Below, one piece after another: positions 1-7,759 of a DNA stretch of 56,815 nt. The DNA comes from Bryobacteraceae bacterium (lineage in GTDB: Bacteria; Acidobacteriota; Terriglobia; Bryobacterales; Bryobacteraceae), in assembly GCA_026129905.1 (NCBI GenBank), contig JAHCHE010000042.1:1-56815 (forward strand), written 5' to 3'. Each line of letters opens with the position of its first letter. Within the stretch, counting starts at the first letter, position 1. A model generated the notes under the pieces. It did not search any database and was not told where the DNA came from. It was given only the letters and a program-made list of their open reading frames with translations. Both the position numbers and the translations under genes were made by a program.

Positions 1-305
1 CTATTCAACTTATAGCCGGACAGCAGTGCGCCGAAGACATGGCAGAAGTGGACCCGGTAGAAGTCGGGCGCCGGAATATCCGTGCGGCCTTGTTGGCAGC
101 CGGCAAAGCGGAAGTCGAAATAAGAGCGGAAGAGGACAAAGTTGGCCAGCGAGCCTCCACTCAAAGCAAGGCGAGCCGATACCACGAAGTCTGGGCGCGG
201 TTTCGGAGCCCGGGCGGAGACTGAAATGAGCGCCGGACGCCCGTTCTGCCGACCTGTTTTGTGCTCGAGGTAACCGAACGCACGGCAGCGGAATGCGCCG
301 AGCAA
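1..305 (-). CDS. Possible partial CDS running off the left edge
   Basis: On the minus strand one frame is open from position 332 to the window edge. It contains a TTG at 305 preceded by a weak GGAG, 41 bases downstream of the aminotransferase stop. Its third codon positions are GC-rich, as in neighbouring genes, and the other two minus frames look less coding. The translation has RPDF, SARLAL and SGGSLANF stretches followed by many aromatic and Cys residues. I do not recognise a family. The opposite strand also has a short open frame, so this may be chance in GC-rich DNA. Sequence beyond the edge is needed to decide. Confidence 0.25.
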   Translation of the reverse strand, partial: MLGAFRCRAFGYLEHKTGRQNGRPALISVSARAPKPRPDFVVSARLALSGGSLANFVLFRSYFDFRFAGCQQGRTDIPAPDFYRVHFCHVFGALLSGYKLN

Positions 306-345
306 GCACTCCGGCGGCTGAGCTGGTAACGTTCAAGCTCGCGGG

Positions 346-1455
346 TCAGCCGTGAAATTCGAGGATCGCCTGGCTGACCGTTTCGATTTCGTCGCGGGTC
401 AGCGCCTGGTGGATGGGGAGCGCCAGGGCCTCGCGGGCCGCGCGCTCGCTTTCGGGGAAATCGCCCTCGCGGTAGCCCAGGCCGGCGTAGCACGGCTGAA
501 GGTGTAGCGGGATCGGATAGTAGACTTCACTGCCGATGCCCTTTTTCGCAAGGTAATCGCGCAACGGGTCGCGCCGGGGACTCCGGATCACAAACTGGTT
601 GAAGACGTGGCGCGTTTGGTACGGCGCGGGCGACGGCAGCGCGAAGGGCGTCCGGCCGGCAAGACACTCGCGGTAGATCGCGGCGTTCTCCTGGCGCCGG
701 GCGGTCCAGGCGTCGAGATGGCGCAATTTGACGAGGAGCGCCGCCGCCTGCATCGCGTCCAGGCGCGAGTTGACGCCGATGAGTTCGTGGCGGTACTTGT
801 CGCGGCTGCCGTGCACGCGAAGCAGAGCCGCCATGTTGCGGAGCGACAGGTCGCCGGTGGTCACCATGCCCCCCTCGCCGAGTCCGCCCAGGTTCTTGCT
901 CGGGAAGAAGCTGATGCAACCGATATCGCCGAGGCCTCCGCAGCGGCGCCCCTTGTACTCGGCGCCGATCGCTTGCGCGGCGTCTTCGATCACCGCGCTG
1001 CCGTGCGCGCGGGCCGCGGCCAGGATCGGATCCATGTCCGCGCTGCCTCCGTAAAGGTGGACCGGGATCACCGCGCGGGCGGAGCCGGCCGAGCGCAGGG
1101 CCGGGGCCACAAGCTCGGGGTTCAGGTTGAAGGTGCGCGGATCGATATCCACGAAGACGGGCACGGCGCCCGCGCGGGAGATGGCGCCGGCCGTGGCGAA
1201 GAACGTGAAGGGAGTGGTGACAACCTTGTCGCCGGGCTGTACGCCGGCGGCGCGTAGCGCCAAGTACAGCGCGTCCGTGCCCGAAGCGCACCCAACGGCG
1301 TAGCGGGTTCCGCAATACGCGGCGATGGCCGCCTCGAGTCCCTCAACCTCGGGGCCGAGTATGAAGCGGCCGGAGTCCACCACCCGGACGACGGCTTCCA
1401 CCAGTTCGTCCCGGATGGGGGCGTGGATCCTGTTGAGGTCGAGCAGCGGAATCAG
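346..1455 (-). CDS. DegT/DnrJ/EryC1/StrS family PLP aminotransferase
   Basis: A sugar aminotransferase-type enzyme of about 369 residues, a normal length. Family members make amino sugars for surface glycans or natural products. The PLP lysine is K187 in FFPSKNLGG, with IEDAAQA at about 156-162 and GTDAL at 59-63 as the phosphate-binding region. The frame continues far upstream, but that part is low-complexity Arg-rich shadow. The likely start is a CTG at 1455 that shares bases with the TGA of the upstream metallo-hydrolase (CTGA overlap), with AGGAG about 11 bases before it. Overlap implies translational coupling. No glycan cluster lies beside it here, so the substrate is unknown; the envelope genes from 2.9 kb onward are the closest related context. 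Confidence 0.88.
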   Translation of the reverse strand: MIPLLDLNRIHAPIRDELVEAVVRVVDSGRFILGPEVEGLEAAIAAYCGTRYAVGCASGTDALYLALRAAGVQPGDKVVTTPFTFFATAGAISRAGAVPVFVDIDPRTFNLNPELVAPALRSAGSARAVIPVHLYGGSADMDPILAAARAHGSAVIEDAAQAIGAEYKGRRCGGLGDIGCISFFPSKNLGGLGEGGMVTTGDLSLRNMAALLRVHGSRDKYRHELIGVNSRLDAMQAAALLVKLRHLDAWTARRQENAAIYRECLAGRTPFALPSPAPYQTRHVFNQFVIRSPRRDPLRDYLAKKGIGSEVYYPIPLHLQPCYAGLGYREGDFPESERAAREALALPIHQALTRDEIETVSQAILEFHG

Positions 1456-2456
1456 CGCTTGTACGTCTCCTGGTGGCCGGTGCGCTCGTTGGTCACCGTA
1501 AACGCGCCGCTCTTCTGCGCGGAGATCTTGATGCCGTGGCCGCAGTTCTCCGCCGACATGTTGGCGATGTACTTTTCCTCGACGTTGTGGTCGTTGCCTC
1601 CCGGCAGCGAGTAGTGCAGTTGCCAGAAGCCTTCCAGTCCCGGCGAGTCCTTCACCACCTGCCAGGCCGCCGGCGAGCCGCCTTTCTTCTCGCCGTTGTT
1701 CATCACCGCCACGCGCGGGCGGAGCGCGTGAACCAGGGCCGGAGGACCCGAGAGGTCCATGCCGTGGTGGGTGGTGAGGTAGACGTCGACGGGGCCAAGC
1801 TTGTCGTCCGGGCAAGCCAGGCCGAGTTCGATATTCCAGGTGAGGTCGCCCAGGTCGACGAACCGGAAATTGTCGTATGTCACCACCACGCCGATGGACT
1901 TGCCGTTCTCGCTCGCGTCGTCCCGCTTCCGCTCCCCGTTGCACAGCGCGTTCCGCCCCTTGCCTTTCGACAGGGCCTTGCTCAGCAGGTCGCCGCGCGC
2001 CGAGACCACGTCCACCTTGATGCCTTTGATGGGGATGGCGTCGCCGGGTCTGACGACGATGTGCTTGCCTTTTTCGCGCGCCGCGTAGTAGGGGGCGGCC
2101 AGTTTGTCGGCTTGTGGGCCGGTTTCGGTGTTCGGCCCGTGGTCGACGAAATGGACGATCGGGAACATCTCCGCCAGCGGGGGGACGCCGCCCACGTGGT
2201 CCAGGTGATAGTGCGTCACGAGCATGTAGTCGATCTGCTTCAGGCCCGCCTTCCTGGCCGCCGCGGCGATGCGGTTCGCATCACGGCCATCGTATCCGGG
2301 CCAGCCTGCGTCCACCAGCATCGACTCCCCCGACGGAGAGACAATCAGCGTCGCCTGGCCGCCCTCAACGTCCACGAAGTAGATATCCAGCGTCGAGGCC
2401 GCGTTCGCGGCAATCGCCAAGGCGAACGCCGCCACAGCCGTTAATACAAAGCGCAT
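1452..2456 (-). CDS. Secreted metallo-beta-lactamase-fold hydrolase
   Basis: A protein of 334 residues with an N-terminal signal peptide (hydrophobic core VLTAVAAFALAIAA, cleavage near NAAS) and a metallo-beta-lactamase fold. The zinc motif is H82-x-H84-x-D86-H87 in THYHLDHVGG. A later TTHHGMD resembles the HHG found in ComEC-like MBL domains. The likely place is the periplasm; the substrate is unknown. The start is the ATG at 2456, with a second in-frame ATG at 2465. The longer frame upstream is non-coding and overlaps the divergent gene. Its stop overlaps the start of the aminotransferase. It shares a short intergenic region with the divergent Cys-rich protein gene. Confidence 0.85.
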   Translation of the reverse strand: MRFVLTAVAAFALAIAANAASTLDIYFVDVEGGQATLIVSPSGESMLVDAGWPGYDGRDANRIAAAARKAGLKQIDYMLVTHYHLDHVGGVPPLAEMFPIVHFVDHGPNTETGPQADKLAAPYYAAREKGKHIVVRPGDAIPIKGIKVDVVSARGDLLSKALSKGKGRNALCNGERKRDDASENGKSIGVVVTYDNFRFVDLGDLTWNIELGLACPDDKLGPVDVYLTTHHGMDLSGPPALVHALRPRVAVMNNGEKKGGSPAAWQVVKDSPGLEGFWQLHYSLPGGNDHNVEEKYIANMSAENCGHGIKISAQKSGAFTVTNERTGHQETYKR

Positions 2457-2493
2457 GGTTCGCATCCTACCATAGCGGCTGCGCGCCGGTACA

Positions 2494-2904
2494 ATGAAAG
2501 GAATGGGGCGACGAACGCTGCTGTTGCTGCTGTGCGCCTTCGGTTCCGCGAAGGGGGAAACGCCTCCGCGGCCGGCCAAAGGCAAGCTCGGCCGGTCCCC
2601 CGATGGAAAGCCGCTTCTCGAGACGAAAGACGGGCGGTCCATTCTCCTGGAGGGCGACGTGGATACCCTGAGCGTCCTCGATGACGAGCGGCTGGCCGGC
2701 GTCGAACTGGAAGTGTTCGGAAAGTCGCTGGGTCCCGACAGGTTCGAAGTCGGACCGATCTACCGCAAGTCGATGCTGGTCCTCCGGGACGGCAAGCGGC
2801 TCACGATCAGCTACTGGTGCGACCTCTGTTCCATCCGCAATTACACTCCGGGCAAGTGCCAGTGTTGCCAGGAGGAAACCGCCCTCGACCTGCGGGAGGA
2901 GTAA
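2494..2904 (+). CDS. Small secreted protein with C-terminal Cys cluster
   Basis: A 136-residue protein with an N-terminal signal-like segment (RRTLLLLLCAFGSA). The middle is beta-rich (GRSILLEGD, LAGVELEVFG). The C-terminus carries CDLC, then YTPGKC, then QCC, giving five cysteines in about 17 residues that could bind a metal or form disulfides. I do not recognise a named family. It is divergent from the metallo-hydrolase (38 bases between starts) and converges on the ompH-like gene. Codon use fits the neighbours. A periplasmic metal-binding or redox role is only an inference from the cysteines. Confidence 0.75.
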   Translation: MKGMGRRTLLLLLCAFGSAKGETPPRPAKGKLGRSPDGKPLLETKDGRSILLEGDVDTLSVLDDERLAGVELEVFGKSLGPDRFEVGPIYRKSMLVLRDGKRLTISYWCDLCSIRNYTPGKCQCCQEETALDLREE

Positions 2905-2926
2905 GGCGCCGGCAGCTCTCGAGGGC

Positions 2927-3523
2927 TTATTTGGCCGGCTTCACGGGGGCGGCCTGGGCCGGGGCGGCAGGCGCCGCAGCCGAGGCGGCGGCGGCTTTCA
3001 CCGCTTCTTCGTCGTACATCTTGATGATGTCGGATGTCACGTCGATCCCGTTCGCGGCGAACACCACGGGCGTCTGAGGCGAGCTGATGTCGAGGATCAA
3101 CGTATAGGCGTGATCGTTGGAGTACTTGTTGATCACCGCCATCATTTTCTGCCCCAGTACCTGAAGGATTCGGTCCTGTTCCTGCTGGAACTCGGCCTGC
3201 GCATCTTCGGTGGCGCGGTTCAACTCGCGGGTTTTCTGATCGATATCCCGTGCCAGCTCGCGACGCCGCTCGTCGCCCATGGTGTTGCTTCCTTTGCTCA
3301 GCTCGGCCTGAAGCGCGTTGATTTCGTCGCGCATGCCTTCCAGCTTCTTGCTGGTCGGCTCGAACTTGGCTTGCAACTCCCCGACGGCTTTCTTGCCCTC
3401 CTGGGTGCTGATCATCGCGCCCTGTATATTGATGGTGCCCACTTTTGTCGCCGAGACCTGGGTCTGCCCGAACAAGGAGAGGGCAAACAGGGCCGGCGCG
3501 GCAAAGTAAATCGTTCTCTTCAC
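2927..3523 (-). CDS. OmpH/Skp-family periplasmic chaperone
   Basis: A 198-residue protein with a signal peptide (MKRTIYFAAPALFALSLFG), then VGTINIQGAM, which matches the beginning of mature Skp/OmpH proteins. A long charged coiled coil covers about residues 45-115, and an Ala/Pro-rich tail ends in AAPVKPAK. Skp holds unfolded outer-membrane proteins on their way to BAM. The start is GTG at 3523 with AGGAG nine bases upstream. It lies directly downstream of bamA on the same strand, the arrangement seen in many Gram-negatives. The tail is longer than in E. coli Skp. Confidence 0.88.
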   Translation of the reverse strand: MKRTIYFAAPALFALSLFGQTQVSATKVGTINIQGAMISTQEGKKAVGELQAKFEPTSKKLEGMRDEINALQAELSKGSNTMGDERRRELARDIDQKTRELNRATEDAQAEFQQEQDRILQVLGQKMMAVINKYSNDHAYTLILDISSPQTPVVFAANGIDVTSDIIKMYDEEAVKAAAASAAAPAAPAQAAPVKPAK

Positions 3524-3619
3524 TCTGGAAACTCCTGAAGTCTTTCTGATGTTAACATACGATCCACGGCGGAACGACGCATCGCGCTGCGCCGCAAGGG
3601 TTTACAACGCCGATCACAG

Positions 3620-6600
3620 CTAGAAGGTGCGGCTGATCGTGAACCGGAACGTCCTCCGCTGCTCGAACCATGGATACGCCTGCCCGTAGTGCAACAGGGA
3701 GTTGACGAACGTTGTCTGGTTCGGGAAGTACGACCGGTCCGCGACGACCGGCGGCTGCAGGAACGTTCGCACGAGGGTCGGGTTGTACGCCCAATACAGC
3801 CGGAACGGCGCGTTCACCACCGGCATCATGATTTGAAACTCCACCCCGGTCGACGTCCGCAGTTGCTGCGTCGCGTTGTTGATCACGGCGCGGCCGTCGA
3901 ACGCCGCCTGCGGGAACGTTCCGTTCAACTCGGCGAGGCGGCCCGGGTTCAGCCTGAGCTGGTTCGGAAAAATCACCTTGTTGATGCCGGCGTCGAAGAA
4001 CAGCGCCAGCGTCAACGGTCCCACGATGGGGATGCGGTACTCCGTGTTGGCAACGCCCTGGAGGTCTCCCCCGGGGAAGATCATCTGGTAGTTGGGGATG
4101 CGCTGGAACACGGGAGCGAACTGCACTTCCCCGTCCACGATGGTCCTCTGCGTCCGCGCCGACCCGTCGCTGTTATACACCGGGACCGAAGCCGTGCTGG
4201 CCACGAACGCCACCGGACTGACGCTCCAGATCTCGAATCCACGGATGTCGTTCTCGCCGCCCATGTAGAAGCGGTTGAAAGGCGGAGCGGAGACGCCGCC
4301 GTATCCGGTCACGGAGCGCCCCAGAAGGTGCACGCCCCAGACGTGGCCAGGCTTCCACGCGCGGCGGAACAGCTTGAAGTCGACCGTAGGCGAGATCATC
4401 TTCACGTTGCCGCCGACGCCGGCGAACGAGGTGGAGATAAACAATTCGCGTCCGCGGCTGGGCGTGATCGGGTGGTCGACCGTGTTGTAGTGATAGCCCG
4501 GCACGACCCGGCTGGTGCGGATGCCGCTTAGGGAGTTGGGTCCGTCCAAGCCCTGGAAGTTCAGGTACTGGAAGTAGATCGTCGAGGCTTCCGACAGGGT
4601 CTGGATGTTCTGCCGGTCGAAGCCGTACGTCAGGCTGAGCCGAGCGAAGGACCTCCGCAGGGGGTAGCTGGCGAAGGTTGTGAACCCGTAGCCCTGCGAA
4701 ACGTAGTTCAGCAGGTTCTGCGAACCGTACGTCTCGAACAGCGGCAGGAGGTTACGTCCGGTCCAGATCGACCACTCGCGCGCCTGGTCGAAGTTGAAGC
4801 GAGTCGTATAGACGGTGAAGCCGGCCTGGATGGGCCGGTCGAACAGGTACGGCTCGGTGAAGCCGAACGTCACGTTGCGCAGCCGGGATCCGACCTGCGC
4901 GTCCAGGCTCAAGGTCTCGCCGAGCCCGAGGAAATTGTTGGTGGCGTAGCCGAACCCCAGAAACGTACCGGCGATTCCGGAGACGCCGCCCGTCATCTGG
5001 ACAGAGTTCTTTCCGCGCTCCTTCACCTTGAGAGTGATATCCACCGTGCTCGTCCTGGTGTCGCGGCGGATATCGGCCGCCTCTTCTTCCTTTAACACTT
5101 CGAAATATCCGAGCTGGTTCAACCGCAACAGGCTCACTTCCCAGAGGCGGGTATTGAACATATCGCCTTCGTCGATGAGCAGTTCGCGCCGGATGACCTT
5201 GTCGCGGGTGGTCGTATTCCCGGAAAAATCGATGCGCCTGACGAAAAACTGCTTGCCTTCTTCGACCGCCATGTTCAGGTCGATCAGGTCGGTACCCGGC
5301 ACGGGCTCGGGATAGGGCTCCGGAACAAAATCGATATAGCCAAACTCCCCGTATAGTTTGGTCATGTTCTTCAGTCCGTCGCGCAGGTGCTTGGTGGAGA
5401 AAACATCGCCTTTCTCCATCTTGAACAGCGGACGCATCAGCGTTTCCGGCGTACGGAACAGTTTCACGCCTTCAAACCGGATCTGGTTCAGGCGGTACAG
5501 CCGTCCTTCCTCCAGTTTCACGGTGATGTCGGCACGTTTTCCCGGCTTATTGGGATAAAACAACGGGATCTTGAACCCGCCGCCGCCCACGTCCCGCATC
5601 GCCACGTCGTGGTCGATGGCGCGCGCCGTGAAGTACCCTCGCTCCTGGTAGAAGTTGCGGATGCGCTCCTTGTCCTCCTCGAGCTTGGTGGAGTCGAAGG
5701 CCTTGGAAAAGAGGCTCTCGAACAGCAGCGAATGGGGGACGCCGATGGGCCGCAGGTTGTTCATCGCCCGGATCACCGCTTTGTCGCTGAACACCGTGTT
5801 GCCTTCGACGTCGATATCGCCGACTTTGACCTTTGGGCCTTCGTTGATCTTGAAGGTGACTTCCAGCGAGGACGGCGGAATCTGCCGGATTTGCGGAGAG
5901 ACCGTGGCGAACTGCCGGCCGCGTTCGGAAAGGAACTCTTTCAGCACCACCACCGCCGCCTGGATCTTGTTGGGATCGTACTGCGTCTCCACCGCCAAGC
6001 CAACGCGCCGTTCCTTGAACTTGTCGAGGATCTCCGAGATCTGGATCGACTTGTTGCCTTCGTATTTGATCGATCGGACGACGCGGCGCTCGATCACGCG
6101 GAAACGGACGATCCAGCCGTACTTGCCCTGCTCCTTCTCCAGCGTGATGTCGTCGAAGCGGCCGCTGTTCCAAAGCGCCATGAAGTCGCGGTGCAGCGCT
6201 TCGGGATCGTACTTATCGCCCTTCTTGCTGAACGTCATCGCGCGCAACGTGTCCTGAGGGACGCGGCGGGCGCCGCGAAATTCGATCGCCTCGATGACAT
6301 CCTGCATTTGTTCGGGAGGCGCTTCGGTGGGCGGCGGGGTTTCAAAAGGCGAGGGCGGCTTCGGTTCCTGGGATGGCTGCGGCGTCTCAAAAGGTGAAGC
6401 GGGCTGCTGGGCGGGCTGGGGCGTTTCGAACGGCGAGGCAGGTTTGGGCTTTTCCGGATCGGGTTCGGGCTGCGCGGCGCCCTGTCCGCTTGCCGGCGAT
6501 TCCTCGCCGGCCGGGGGGGCCTGTTGAACGCTGGTTTCGTTCGACGCTTCCTGCGCCGCCGCCCTCATGCCGAGCGAGCCGGCGGCCATGAGCCACACCA

Positions 6601-6640
6601 TCGCCGCAGCGCTCAGGCGTTCCTTCGCCAAAAACTTCAT
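3620..6640 (-). CDS. bamA: Outer-membrane protein assembly factor BamA (Omp85)
   Basis: A 1006-residue Omp85 protein: signal peptide, then a Pro-rich linker at about residues 45-115 with three SPFETP copies, then POTRA repeats (IEFRGARRVPQDTL; VRSIKYEGNKS; VKVGDIDVEGNTVF; LNQIRFEGVKLF; VRRIDFSGNTTT) and a C-terminal 16-strand-type barrel ending in FRFTISRTF, whose terminal Phe fits a beta-signal. BamA inserts beta-barrel proteins in the outer membrane. The start chosen is the ATG at 6640, with AAAGGAA about 11 bases before it; a GTG at 6664 is in frame. It is longer than E. coli BamA (about 810) because of the linker and a longer barrel. It is followed by the ompH-like gene. Confidence 0.95.
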   Translation of the reverse strand: MKFLAKERLSAAAMVWLMAAGSLGMRAAAQEASNETSVQQAPPAGEESPASGQGAAQPEPDPEKPKPASPFETPQPAQQPASPFETPQPSQEPKPPSPFETPPPTEAPPEQMQDVIEAIEFRGARRVPQDTLRAMTFSKKGDKYDPEALHRDFMALWNSGRFDDITLEKEQGKYGWIVRFRVIERRVVRSIKYEGNKSIQISEILDKFKERRVGLAVETQYDPNKIQAAVVVLKEFLSERGRQFATVSPQIRQIPPSSLEVTFKINEGPKVKVGDIDVEGNTVFSDKAVIRAMNNLRPIGVPHSLLFESLFSKAFDSTKLEEDKERIRNFYQERGYFTARAIDHDVAMRDVGGGGFKIPLFYPNKPGKRADITVKLEEGRLYRLNQIRFEGVKLFRTPETLMRPLFKMEKGDVFSTKHLRDGLKNMTKLYGEFGYIDFVPEPYPEPVPGTDLIDLNMAVEEGKQFFVRRIDFSGNTTTRDKVIRRELLIDEGDMFNTRLWEVSLLRLNQLGYFEVLKEEEAADIRRDTRTSTVDITLKVKERGKNSVQMTGGVSGIAGTFLGFGYATNNFLGLGETLSLDAQVGSRLRNVTFGFTEPYLFDRPIQAGFTVYTTRFNFDQAREWSIWTGRNLLPLFETYGSQNLLNYVSQGYGFTTFASYPLRRSFARLSLTYGFDRQNIQTLSEASTIYFQYLNFQGLDGPNSLSGIRTSRVVPGYHYNTVDHPITPSRGRELFISTSFAGVGGNVKMISPTVDFKLFRRAWKPGHVWGVHLLGRSVTGYGGVSAPPFNRFYMGGENDIRGFEIWSVSPVAFVASTASVPVYNSDGSARTQRTIVDGEVQFAPVFQRIPNYQMIFPGGDLQGVANTEYRIPIVGPLTLALFFDAGINKVIFPNQLRLNPGRLAELNGTFPQAAFDGRAVINNATQQLRTSTGVEFQIMMPVVNAPFRLYWAYNPTLVRTFLQPPVVADRSYFPNQTTFVNSLLHYGQAYPWFEQRRTFRFTISRTF

Positions 6641-6850
6641 TCCAAAACCAGTTCCTTTCCGCACTGCGACTCCACTTGGGACGCGAACAGCCTGGTTCCG
6701 GTTTCAAGCTGTTGCAGAACGCGCAGGATCGAACTTCTATTCTACCGAAAAGATGCAACGCCACCCCGGAGGGGCGAACCCGGCTTCCGGCAAACGTCTC
6801 GCCAGGATTCCCGGCGCAAGGCCGCTCGGCGGCAGGCCAGCGGCTGGTCC
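6641..6850. other. Intergenic region between the polysaccharide genes and bamA
   Basis: These 210 bases have no plausible coding frame. They would hold the bamA promoter if bamA is transcribed separately from the upstream polysaccharide genes. I see no clear terminator or sigma-70 boxes. Confidence 0.5.
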
Positions 6851-7741
6851 TCAGGACTGGTCGTCGTCCCTTTCGTCGCCGCTCGCCGTCTGGTAGTAAT
6901 ACGAGTGGTAGTAGGAGTAGCGGCCGTAAAGCTCGTCCCGGCGGGCGCAGTTGGCTACCACGCCGAGGACGTTGTTCTCGCACAGCGATTGCATGGCCTG
7001 GCTGACCGAATCGATCGTCGTCGAGCCGACCCGGACCACCAGCAGGATCCCGTGGCAATAGGTTCCCAGTAGATTGGCGTCCGCCGCCAGCAGCAGCGGC
7101 GGCGTGTCGATGATCACCCACTTGAACACGCGCGACAGTTCGTCCAATAACTGCTTACAGGTTGCCAGATTCAGCAATTCGAGGGGATTGATTACCGATT
7201 CGCCCGCCGGTATCACATACAGGTTCATCCCGGCGATCTTCTTGATAATGTCCTTAAGTTCCGCCTTGCCCTGAAGGTAATCGGTCACGCCGGGGGTCCG
7301 ATTCAGGTCGAAATACGTGTGAACTACCGGCCGGCGGAAGTCGAAATCCGCGAGCAGGGTCGGGTTTTCGGCCAACTGCGCTTCCGCCAGCGCCAGGTTG
7401 GTCGAGGTGAACGATTTCCCTTCACCCGGCGACGCCGACGTCACCAACACCGTCCGGATCGGCTGGAGACTCTGCAGGTGATTCATCCGCGTCCGCAGGG
7501 TCCGGAATTCCTCCGATGGGGCATCCGTCTGCCCCTCGCTGTTCATCACGATCAGGTGCGCTTCCGGCGCCGGATTAAAGGCGACCTGTTCCACCGAGTC
7601 CAACAGCGTGGGCAGCGGAGCGCGGTCGGCTAACGCGGTGGCGGCGGCGATCAGGCCGGACGAAGCCGGTGGATCGGGTTTCGCGTCGGCGGACGGCGCC
7701 GCCTGTTCGGCTTTTCGAAGGGCGTCATGGACCCGACTCAT
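6851..7741 (-). CDS. CpsD/CapB-like BY-kinase ATPase
   Basis: A 296-residue P-loop ATPase of the bacterial tyrosine kinase type. Walker A is SASPGEGKS (102-110), Walker A' is LLADFDFRRP and Walker B is WVIIDTPP. The C-terminus has a tyrosine cluster (YGRYSYYHSYYYQ), the usual autophosphorylation site. The N-terminus MSRVHDALRKAE is typical of EPS-associated kinases. It acts at the inner membrane with the chain-length protein encoded just upstream (18-base gap) and regulates polysaccharide polymerisation and export. Kinase and Wzz-like parts are separate proteins here, as in Firmicutes, unlike the fused Wzc of enterics. Confidence 0.9.
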   Translation of the reverse strand: MSRVHDALRKAEQAAPSADAKPDPPASSGLIAAATALADRAPLPTLLDSVEQVAFNPAPEAHLIVMNSEGQTDAPSEEFRTLRTRMNHLQSLQPIRTVLVTSASPGEGKSFTSTNLALAEAQLAENPTLLADFDFRRPVVHTYFDLNRTPGVTDYLQGKAELKDIIKKIAGMNLYVIPAGESVINPLELLNLATCKQLLDELSRVFKWVIIDTPPLLLAADANLLGTYCHGILLVVRVGSTTIDSVSQAMQSLCENNVLGVVANCARRDELYGRYSYYHSYYYQTASGDERDDDQS

Positions 7742-7759
7742 AGTCCCCCTATTTCTCGC

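Noticed and set aside
1456-1944. N-terminal extension of the DegT aminotransferase frame
   Set aside because: Arg-rich low-complexity sequence inside the metallo-hydrolase gene; family alignment starts near 1455.
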